Made by a program: the position numbers and the translations under genes. This document shows, one piece after another, positions 5,344 through 10,444 of a stretch of 10,444 nucleotides of DNA (the stretch's first letter is position 1; each line of letters opens with the position of its first letter). The notes under the pieces are model-generated. The model searched no databases and had not been told where the DNA came from. It saw nothing but the letters and a program-made list of their open reading frames with translations. Location of the stretch: assembly GCA_964413635.1 (NCBI GenBank), contig CAYPTH010000110.1, positions 1 through 10,444 on the forward strand, in the 5' to 3' direction. The DNA is from CAYFQV01 sp964413635. GTDB lineage: Bacteria; Spirochaetota; Spirochaetia; DSM-27196; PWMO01.

Positions 5344-6948
5344 CTACTCCTCGTAGGCGTCCAGGATCGAAAGAATTCGATCCCGGCCAATTGTGTAGAT
5401 GAAACCGGCGAGTCGCGGCCCGTGATCCTTGCCGACCAGCACCTGGTACATGGAGGTAAAGAAGTCCTTTGGCTCGAGCTCCTGCTCCCTGGCGATGTCG
5501 TAGATCCTGCTGTTGAGCGTCTTCTCGTCGTACTGATCGAGGCGATCCGCGACCTCTGCCCGCAGGGCTCTGAGGGCGGCGAGGGTCGGCGCATCCAGTC
5601 CGACGCGCCCCTCGGTTCCGCTCTTCAGAGTGAAGCGGAAGTCCTCCGGCGCAAACTGCTGGGTCCAATTCCATGCGCAGCGAGCGCGGGTGCGCAGACG
5701 CTCCCATTCGGCCGGCGGTTGATCCGCGACACCCGGAAAGGCGCGGAGCGCTGCGTCCAGATCACCGGCGTGGATCTGTAAGAGATTGCACAAATGCCGA
5801 AAGGGCACCTGCAGCGGAGGCTCGGCGTTCCGCACCTCCTCGAGCGGGCGGATCTGGGAGAGCTCGTAGATGCGCGCTTCCTTGGCGCGACGTTTCTCGC
5901 CGACGTCTTCTACGCCGTAGTAGATGCGCTCGCTCTTGTCGTAGTCCTCATAGATTTTGATGACATCCAGGTCGAAGGACACGGCAAACTCGCTGTTCGG
6001 CTTGGTGCCGGCAAAGAGGTGGCGGACGATCTCGGGCTGATAAACCTCGAGGGCGTCCCGCAGACTCACTACGTTGCCGAGGGAGCTGGAGATCTTCCCC
6101 CCCATTCCCTTGATGCTGATGAAGTCGTACTTGAACGTGACCGGGGCGTCGTAGTCGTAGACGCGCTTCGAGACCTCCTTCGCCGTATCGAAGGAGCCCC
6201 CGGCGCTGTGGTGCTCCTTGCCGGCGGGCTCAAAGTCGACACCCTCCTCGCGCCAGCGCATGGGCCAGTCGACGCGCCACAGGAGCTTCACCGCGCCGGT
6301 GAGACGAAGATCGAGGGTCTCCTCCTGCTCCGTATCGTCGCAGCGATACGTGACGCCGTACGCCCCATCCCAGGACAGCACCGTCGTATTGTCCCGATTC
6401 GAGAAAGTGCTGAAGATAGTGATGGGCCACCACTCCTCGCCGAGCGGCTCTTTTCGGTGCTGATTGAGTACGTCGCGGATTTCGCCACGACGCTCGAGGG
6501 CGCGCCGGATGCCCTCAGCGTAGTCGGAGTTGCGGTAGCGCTTCGCCTGGTAGATGTATTCCGGATCAACACCAACACGCGGCAGAAGCGCCTCGAGCTC
6601 GAGCTCGTTTGCCCGGGCGTAGCTTTCCTCTCGGCCCCAGGGGTCGGGGATGTCCACAATCGGCCAGCGCAGGTGCTCCGCTAACATCTCCTGCTGTGGC
6701 AGGCCCTTCGGGACTTTGCGGAATGTGTCGTAGTCATCCCAGGAGTAGATGAACCGGGCATTGTGTCCCTTGTCGCGGAGAGCGCGAACGACCAGGTCGA
6801 CGGAGATGATCTCCCGAAAATTGCCGATGTGAACAATCCCCGACGGGGTAATCCCCGAGGCGCAGGTATATTGATCCTTCGGTCCCTTTTCGCGGACGAT
6901 CTTGTCGGCGTGAATGTCTGCCCAGTGGGGCGCTGCGTTTTGACTCAT
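5344..6948 (-). CDS. lysS: Lysyl-tRNA synthetase, class I (LysRS1)
   Basis: Charges tRNA-Lys with lysine. This is the class I Rossmann-fold enzyme, unrelated to the class II LysRS of most bacteria. The 534-residue product has the class I HIGH-type motif HIGN at 40-43 (within GITPSGIVHIGNFRE) and the KMSKS-type motif KISSS at 285-289 (within KGMGGKISSSLGN). The family-typical YSWDDYD (68-74) and GKEHHSAGGS (243-252) stretches are also present. The length is normal for LysRS1. LysRS1 is known from archaea, spirochaetes, some alphaproteobacteria and scattered others, which supports a spirochaete-like host. ATG 6948 has no Shine-Dalgarno but sits 8 nt after a perfect TATAAT, so the message is probably leaderless. 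It heads a two-gene unit with rpiA and diverges from the ZIP transporter gene. Confidence 0.96.
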   Translation of the reverse strand: MSQNAAPHWADIHADKIVREKGPKDQYTCASGITPSGIVHIGNFREIISVDLVVRALRDKGHNARFIYSWDDYDTFRKVPKGLPQQEMLAEHLRWPIVDIPDPWGREESYARANELELEALLPRVGVDPEYIYQAKRYRNSDYAEGIRRALERRGEIRDVLNQHRKEPLGEEWWPITIFSTFSNRDNTTVLSWDGAYGVTYRCDDTEQEETLDLRLTGAVKLLWRVDWPMRWREEGVDFEPAGKEHHSAGGSFDTAKEVSKRVYDYDAPVTFKYDFISIKGMGGKISSSLGNVVSLRDALEVYQPEIVRHLFAGTKPNSEFAVSFDLDVIKIYEDYDKSERIYYGVEDVGEKRRAKEARIYELSQIRPLEEVRNAEPPLQVPFRHLCNLLQIHAGDLDAALRAFPGVADQPPAEWERLRTRARCAWNWTQQFAPEDFRFTLKSGTEGRVGLDAPTLAALRALRAEVADRLDQYDEKTLNSRIYDIAREQELEPKDFFTSMYQVLVGKDHGPRLAGFIYTIGRDRILSILDAYEE

Positions 6949-6956
6949 TGGGCGCC

Positions 6957-6986
6957 ATTATAGGAACGGCCCGTGGCGACTGGCAA
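6957..6986 (-). promoter_or_regulatory. lysS promoter, probably giving a leaderless mRNA
   Basis: On the minus strand TTGCCA (6981-6986) and a perfect TATAAT (6957-6962) are separated by 18 bp. The predicted transcription start at about 6949-6951 is within 3 nt of ATG 6948, and the intervening GGCGCCCA contains no ribosome-binding site. Confidence 0.75.
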
Positions 6987-6999
6987 CACGCTTGTGACG

Positions 7000-7028
7000 T
7001 TGCGTGGTCCTCGTTCCATGCGTACAAT
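7000..7028 (+). promoter_or_regulatory. Probable promoter of the ZIP transporter gene
   Basis: TTGCGT (7000-7005) and TACAAT (7023-7028) are separated by 17 bp. Transcription would start near 7035, just before the GAGGAGG ribosome-binding site at 7039-7045. It is back to back with the lysS promoter; the two -35 hexamers are 13 bp apart. Confidence 0.5.
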
Positions 7029-7050
7029 CCGGGCAATCGAGGAGGCGCGC

Positions 7051-7866
7051 ATGCTGGCAGAGTGGTTTCGAAGCTTAAGCCCCGTGATTCAGGCACTTCT
7101 GGCGACGCTTTTCACCTGGGGAGTCACCGCCGTGGGCGCAGCCTTTGTGTTCTTCTTCAAGGGAGTTTCACGACGCGTCTTGGATGCCATGATGGGCTTC
7201 GCCGCCGGCGTCATGATTGCCGCAAGCTACTGGTCGCTCTTGGCACCTGCGATAGAGCTCGCCGAACGGAGCGGGGTGGTGGCGTGGTTTCCCGCGGTTA
7301 CGGGCTTTCTCCTGGGCGGGCTCACGCTCTTGGGAATCGACAAGCTTCTCCCCCACCTTCATCTCGGCTATCCGCGGGAAGCCGCGGAAGGCGTATCTAC
7401 GAGCTGGCACCGGAGCATTCTCCTGGTTTTGGCCATCACCATCCACAACATTCCCGAAGGGCTCGCCGTCGGCGTCGCCTTCGGCGCCCTGGCCGCAAAC
7501 ATCCCCGAAGCCTCCCTCGGTGGAGCGCTCGCGCTGGCCTTGGGCATCGGCATTCAGAACATGCCGGAGGGCACGTCGGTCTCAGTCCCGCTGCGCCGCG
7601 AGGGCTTTTCCCGACGTCGCGCCTTCTGGTACGGGCAGCTATCCGGCGTCGTCGAGCCAATCGCGGGCGTTGTCGGTGCCGTGGCAGTCATCCTGGTCCG
7701 TCCCATACTGCCCTACGCCCTCGCCTTCGCCGCCGGCGCCATGATTTTTGTCGTGATCGAAGAGCTGATTCCGGAGTCGCAGCTCTCGGACAACACCGAT
7801 GTCGCCACAATCGGGACGCTCCTCGGTTTCGCCGTCATGATGACCCTGGACGTTGCCCTTGGCTGA
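7051..7866 (+). CDS. ZIP-family divalent metal transporter (GufA/ZupT-like)
   Basis: A 271-residue inner-membrane protein of the ZIP family, which moves zinc and other divalent metals into the cytoplasm; the preferred metal cannot be read from sequence. Hydrophobic segments lie at about 12-36, 45-67, 78-96, 122-148, 155-180, 195-218, 222-240 and near the C-terminus. The metal-site motifs are HNIPEG (132-137) in TM4 and QNMPEG (169-174) in TM5, with VVEPIAG (200-206) following. The first residue of the TM5 motif is Gln169, not His, as in GufA-like members. A short HLH sequence (102-104) in the TM3-TM4 loop may bind metal. ATG 7051 is fixed by GAGGAGG (7039-7045) with 5-nt spacing. Upstream in-frame starts back to GTG 6973 would cover the promoter. 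It diverges from lysS and precedes rlpA by 43 nt. Confidence 0.92.
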   Translation: MLAEWFRSLSPVIQALLATLFTWGVTAVGAAFVFFFKGVSRRVLDAMMGFAAGVMIAASYWSLLAPAIELAERSGVVAWFPAVTGFLLGGLTLLGIDKLLPHLHLGYPREAAEGVSTSWHRSILLVLAITIHNIPEGLAVGVAFGALAANIPEASLGGALALALGIGIQNMPEGTSVSVPLRREGFSRRRAFWYGQLSGVVEPIAGVVGAVAVILVRPILPYALAFAAGAMIFVVIEELIPESQLSDNTDVATIGTLLGFAVMMTLDVALG

Positions 7867-7873
7867 GCCGCGG

Positions 7874-7902
7874 TTTGGAAAATCCCGAAAGGCACCGATA
7901 TT
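7874..7902 (+). promoter_or_regulatory. Weak candidate promoter immediately upstream of rlpA
   Basis: TTTGGA (7874-7879) and GATATT (7897-7902) are separated by 17 bp but match consensus at only 3 and 4 positions. The -10 lies 7 nt before ATG 7910, which has no nearby Shine-Dalgarno, so this would give a leaderless transcript. Read-through from the ZIP gene is the alternative. Confidence 0.25.
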
Positions 7903-7909
7903 CAAGCAT

Positions 7910-8542
7910 ATGGTGTCTCCCCTCCTCCGGAACGCAACGCTCCTCTTCTGTCTCGGCGTCGTAACCCTGGCCATGACAATTGCTCCCCCCGCACAGGGGG
8001 AGGAGCAATCCCCGGTGTCCGAAGGGCTCACCGGCTACGCTTCCTGGTACGGCGGAAAGTTTCATGGACGCCTTACCGCAAGCGGCGAGGTCTTCGACAC
8101 CAACGAGCTCACCGCGGCACACCGCACACTTCCCTTCGGAAGCGTTGTCCGAGTGACCAATCGGGACAACGAAAAGCAGGTCATCGTGCGCATCAACGAC
8201 CGCGGGCCCTTCGTTGAGGGGCGGGTCATCGATCTCTCGCGCGCGGCGGCGGATATCCTGGGAATCACTGCGGTGGGGATCGCTCCAGTCTCCATTGAGG
8301 TGCTCCATTTGCAATCGGAGACGAAGCTTCGAACCATACAGATCGGTGCCTACTCTGAGCGCGAAAACGCCGAGGCGGTGGCGCGCAGCCTCCAAGATGC
8401 GGGCCTCGGCGCCGTGATCGAGACCTCGAACGGCGGCATCAATCGGGTGATAATTCAGGGCGTGTCGCTGGAGGAAATCCCGGACTACGAGGCGCGCCTC
8501 GCCCGGCTCGGGTATCGGAACGTGCTGGTCCGACAGAAGTAG
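7910..8542 (+). CDS. rlpA: RlpA-like septal ring lytic transglycosylase (DPBB + SPOR)
   Basis: A secreted or periplasmic peptidoglycan lytic transglycosylase of the RlpA family, which cleaves denuded glycan strands at division or separation sites. With ATG 7910 the product is 210 residues: a signal peptide (hydrophobic core about 9-25, probable cleavage near PAQG-EE at 30), a double-psi beta-barrel domain (about 40-130) and a C-terminal SPOR domain (about 140-210) that binds denuded peptidoglycan. E60, D63, H71 and D97 keep exactly the spacing of P. aeruginosa RlpA Glu120, Asp123, His131 and Asp157, so the enzyme should be active. No lipobox cysteine is present: Cys14 lies in the hydrophobic core in an LLFC context, so unlike E. 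coli RlpA it is probably not a lipoprotein. A TTG at 7853 is an alternative start, overlapping the ZIP gene. Confidence 0.93.
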   Translation: MVSPLLRNATLLFCLGVVTLAMTIAPPAQGEEQSPVSEGLTGYASWYGGKFHGRLTASGEVFDTNELTAAHRTLPFGSVVRVTNRDNEKQVIVRINDRGPFVEGRVIDLSRAAADILGITAVGIAPVSIEVLHLQSETKLRTIQIGAYSERENAEAVARSLQDAGLGAVIETSNGGINRVIIQGVSLEEIPDYEARLARLGYRNVLVRQK

Positions 8543-8547
8543 GCCGC

Positions 8548-8616
8548 CCGCGGCGTCTCTCCCGCCGCGGCCGCCGACCGCGGCGACACTACCCGCCGCG
8601 GCCGCACTACGCGGCG
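8548..8616. repeat. Array of five alternating palindrome arms between convergent genes
   Basis: The octamer CCGCGGCG occurs at 8548-8555 and 8578-8585, and its reverse complement CGCCGCGG at 8563-8570 and 8594-8601. A fifth arm, CGCGGCG (7 of 8 bases), lies at 8610-8616. Arms alternate in orientation at a 15-16 nt period with 7-8 nt spacers, so every neighbouring pair can form a stem with a 7-9 nt loop and competing hairpins are possible. The array fills the gap between the rlpA stop (8542) and the convergent hydrolase stop (8607), and the last arm lies in the hydrolase's final codons. There is no T-run, so it is not a classical intrinsic terminator. It may be a bidirectional transcription or RNA-stability element, or a small REP-like unit. 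Confidence 0.75.
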
Positions 8617-9437
8617 CGGATCGCCGTCTCTTCGAGAAAGGAGAGGATCTCCCGCCGCAGGGCGGCCTTCCGACTCTTCATCAAACCGTGACTCTCGCGA
8701 GGGTACACCGAAAGCCTCGCCTCCGGAATCGCCGCGGCCGTTTGCTCGGCAAGCTCCGGCGGAAAGAACGGGTCCTTTGCCCCGGTGGTAATCAATGTTG
8801 GGACGGAGAGGGACGCCGCATCGGCGGAACAGTCCGCCTCCTGCAGGGCTCGATTCGCTACAATGAAATCCCACGGGTAGTCGGTGGTGCCAAGGGTTTC
8901 GGGAGCCAGGAACGCAATCGTCCCGAAGAAAAGCCCGGCGAGGGGATTCGCGAACATGGACTGCATGAGACTGCGGTGGATCCGCCGCCACTGGAGCTCC
9001 TCAGCCCACTCGCTCCACCGGCCGAGCAGCCTCCGTCCCTCTTCACTGACCCGTAGGGCGCTCGAGATCAGGGTCAGGCTGCGCAGGAGCTCCGGATTGC
9101 GAGCGGCAAAGCGAATTGCCATGAGTCCGCCCCCCGCGACGCCCATAAGGTCGAAGGGGCCCTCGACAAGTTGCGGTACCGCTTTTTCATAGTCGCGTAC
9201 CATGTCGTCGACATCGTAGTCGATCGGCATGCTGTTCCGCCGCTCAATGATGTGGATCCGCCGGTGCTCCAGGTATTCCTCATACGCATCCCGAGCGCCC
9301 TGAAGCCGGAGCCCCTCCAAGGGCCGGTTGTTGACTCGTACCGTATCGAAGATGACTAGATCGTTTTCCGCCTCTCCCAAGGTCGCGTAGGGAAGCCCCG
9401 AGGCGAGGGTGCCTGATTCGGCGAGATGTTGAGCCAT
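8607..9437 (-). CDS. Alpha/beta-hydrolase-fold protein lacking the nucleophile serine
   Basis: A 276-residue cytoplasmic protein with an alpha/beta-hydrolase layout: DLMGVAGGGLMAIRFAARNP (96-115) at the nucleophile elbow, LITTGAKDPFFP (215-226) with the acid position D222, and ESHGLM (248-253) with the histidine position H250. The elbow is G-V-A-G-G instead of G-x-S-x-G, so the nucleophile is Ala101 (codon GCG). The HG oxyanion motif normally found after strand 3 is also missing (VIFDTVRV at 28-35). It is probably not a classical hydrolase; the NDRG family is a known precedent for hydrolase folds without the nucleophile. The function is unknown. ATG 9437 lies 5 nt after the stop of the SDR gene, with an AAAGGCAGG stretch upstream, so the two form an operon. 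No signal peptide is visible. Confidence 0.85.
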   Translation of the reverse strand: MAQHLAESGTLASGLPYATLGEAENDLVIFDTVRVNNRPLEGLRLQGARDAYEEYLEHRRIHIIERRNSMPIDYDVDDMVRDYEKAVPQLVEGPFDLMGVAGGGLMAIRFAARNPELLRSLTLISSALRVSEEGRRLLGRWSEWAEELQWRRIHRSLMQSMFANPLAGLFFGTIAFLAPETLGTTDYPWDFIVANRALQEADCSADAASLSVPTLITTGAKDPFFPPELAEQTAAAIPEARLSVYPRESHGLMKSRKAALRREILSFLEETAIRAA

Positions 9438-9442
9438 GGGGT

Positions 9443-10294
9443 CTAGCCTGCCTTTCCCCCGGGATCGAAATCGATACCGGTGAGCTCTTCACTCAGCCGC
9501 CAGAGCCGCTCTCGAGCTTCGGGCTCGTAGGCCTGATCGTGGGCGCGCCGCTGTTGCCGTTCGTAGAAGTAGGCGCCGGTAACGCCTTCGACCTCCGGGC
9601 TGACGGCGAAGTAAACCTCGTTCTTCGCGCCGGCTTCGGCGGAACCACGGGCGGTGCCGAAGGTCTCCCGGACCATCTTGGTATCCAACAGCGAGCCCGG
9701 ATGCAATGCGTTGGCCGTAATCCCCTCGTGCCGAAGCTGCTCCGCGAGACTGACGGTAAACATGATTGCGGCGAGCTTGCTCTGCGCATACGCCCGCATT
9801 GGGTCGAAATCGCGCGCCATCATTGGATCCTCGAAATCGACGGGAGACTGAGCGGCGGAAGAAACGTTCACGATTCGCGCGTTCTTCGCTGCCCGCAGAA
9901 GCGGCAAAAGCTCCCAGGTCAGGGCAAAGGGCGCCAAATGGTTGACGGCGAAGCGGAGCTCGTAGCCGTCCGCGCTGAGCTCGCGCTCCTGGCCGTGTTG
10001 TCCGGGGCCCACGCCGGCGTTGTTGATCAACACGTCAAGATGGTCCGTCAGTTCCTGGAGCTTTCCTCGCAGCAAAGGGATATGTTCCAGGGCTGAAAGA
10101 TCGGCGACGAGGTAATCCAGCTTGGCATGGGGAACATGGCGATGGATGTCTTTGACTGTCTCGAGGCAGCGGTTCTGCCGCCGGCCATGGACGATCACGT
10201 GCGTCCCTGCCTCTGCCATGATTCGGGCGGCAATTTGTCCAATGCCATCCGTTGACCCGGTGATAAGCGCAACCGTGCTGTCGTGGCCACTCAT
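9443..10294 (-). CDS. Short-chain dehydrogenase/reductase (SDR), classical type
   Basis: A 283-residue NAD(P)-dependent oxidoreductase of the classical SDR family, cytoplasmic, substrate unknown. It has the cofactor motif TGSTDGIG (12-19), NNAG (91-94), structural N118, catalytic S146 in NVSSAAQ, and Y169/K173 in YAQSK (169-173). HGRR (36-39) at the end of strand 2 favours NADPH over NADH. The extended C-terminus and the TGAYFYERQQ stretch resemble the WW-domain-oxidoreductase/retinol-dehydrogenase-like branch of the family, but this does not define the substrate. ATG 10294 has no clear Shine-Dalgarno; a weak -10-like GATAGT lies at 10306-10311 on the same strand. It is the first gene of a pair with the serine-less hydrolase-fold protein and diverges from the tRNA gene. 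Confidence 0.93.
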   Translation of the reverse strand: MSGHDSTVALITGSTDGIGQIAARIMAEAGTHVIVHGRRQNRCLETVKDIHRHVPHAKLDYLVADLSALEHIPLLRGKLQELTDHLDVLINNAGVGPGQHGQERELSADGYELRFAVNHLAPFALTWELLPLLRAAKNARIVNVSSAAQSPVDFEDPMMARDFDPMRAYAQSKLAAIMFTVSLAEQLRHEGITANALHPGSLLDTKMVRETFGTARGSAEAGAKNEVYFAVSPEVEGVTGAYFYERQQRRAHDQAYEPEARERLWRLSEELTGIDFDPGGKAG

Positions 10295-10331
10295 ATGCTA
10301 AGAGTACTATCTTGGAAGGGGCTGCGGCGAC

Positions 10332-10360
10332 TTGACCGCGGTCTACGTCCCAAGTACGGT
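10332..10360 (+). promoter_or_regulatory. Candidate tRNA promoter
   Basis: TTGACC (10332-10337) and TACGGT (10355-10360) are separated by 17 bp. The -35 matches consensus at 5 of 6 positions and the -10 at 3 of 6, of the form common in GC-rich genomes. Transcription would start near 10367, only a few nt before the tRNA. Confidence 0.45.
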
Positions 10361-10370
10361 AGGAACACTC

Positions 10371-10444
10371 GGGCCCATAGCTCAGTTGGTTAGAGCTGCG
10401 GACTCATAATCCGTAGGTCGCAGGTTCAAGTCCTGCTGGGCCCA
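10371..10444 (+). tRNA. tRNA with CAU anticodon, probably tRNA-Ile2 (lysidine type); alternative elongator tRNA-Met
   Basis: A complete 74-nt cloverleaf: acceptor GGGCCCA (10371-10377) with TGGGCCC (10437-10443), D-arm GCTC/GAGC (10380-10383, 10393-10396), anticodon stem GCGGA/TCCGT (10398-10402, 10410-10414), loop CTCATAA with anticodon CAT at 10405-10407, T-arm GCAGG/CCTGC (10420-10424, 10432-10436) and discriminator A10444. The C4-G69 and C5-G68 pairs are those recognised by TilS in E. coli tRNA-Ile2, and the GGTTCAAGTCC T-arm pattern also resembles E. coli Ile2; this favours an AUA-reading isoleucine tRNA over elongator Met. The long A-GTTGGTTA D-loop and lack of an initiator C1:A72 mismatch argue against tRNA-fMet. 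The window ends at the discriminator, so it cannot be seen whether CCA is encoded. Confidence 0.95.

Noticed and set aside
5794..6684. Plus-strand open frame of 296 codons opposite lysS
   Set aside because: Hydrophobic/acidic composition comes from complementing LysRS codons; no start signal or domain.
6948..7964. Plus-strand open frame of 338 codons overlapping the ZIP and rlpA genes in another frame
   Set aside because: Extremely Arg/His/Ser-rich product, and it overlaps a frame with clear ZIP motifs and ribosome-binding site.
1..10444. Defence island, mobile element, prophage or CRISPR array
   Set aside because: No transposase, integrase, recombinase, direct-repeat array or attachment-site duplication is visible. 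The tRNA at the right edge could be an integration site, but nothing beyond it can be seen.

Overview
This is a GC-rich bacterial chromosome segment carrying mostly housekeeping genes. No phage, plasmid, transposon or CRISPR structure is visible. Two features point, as inference, to a spirochaete or a relative. One is a class I lysyl-tRNA synthetase, a type found in archaea, spirochaetes, some alphaproteobacteria and few other bacteria. The other is an Era GTPase with the P-loop GRPSSGKST, which I associate with spirochaete Era proteins. No rRNA gene is present to settle the question.

Layout from left to right: (1) The 5' end of a minus-strand gene runs off the left edge (about 49 codons). 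(2) A SMUG1-type uracil-DNA glycosylase (+) meets a membrane-anchored endonuclease/exonuclease/phosphatase-family protein (-) tail to tail, with only 6 nt between their stops. (3) clpP (-) and era (+) diverge from an 82-bp region with overlapping promoter elements. clpP ends in a clear intrinsic terminator, and era is probably translationally coupled to rpe. (4) rpe (+) meets rpiA (-) tail to tail, so the two enzymes that interconvert ribulose-5-phosphate in the pentose phosphate pathway are adjacent but oppositely transcribed. (5) rpiA follows lysS in an apparent two-gene minus-strand operon. The lysS promoter is good and sits so close to the ATG that the mRNA is probably leaderless. (6) A ZIP-family metal transporter (+) diverges from lysS and is followed by an RlpA-type septal-ring lytic transglycosylase. 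(7) A remarkable array of alternating 8-nt GC palindrome arms lies between rlpA and the next convergent gene. (8) A minus-strand pair encodes a short-chain dehydrogenase and an alpha/beta-hydrolase-fold protein whose nucleophile serine is replaced by alanine. (9) A CAU-anticodon tRNA (+), probably tRNA-Ile2, ends exactly at the right edge.

Most genes are ordinary. The points most worth a second look are the palindromic array at 8548-8616, the serine-less hydrolase-fold protein, the replaced N-terminal region of ClpP, the insertion in the Era G domain, and a recurring arrangement in which genes lacking a Shine-Dalgarno have a -10-like element just upstream of the start codon. I found no evidence of an undescribed multi-gene system here.
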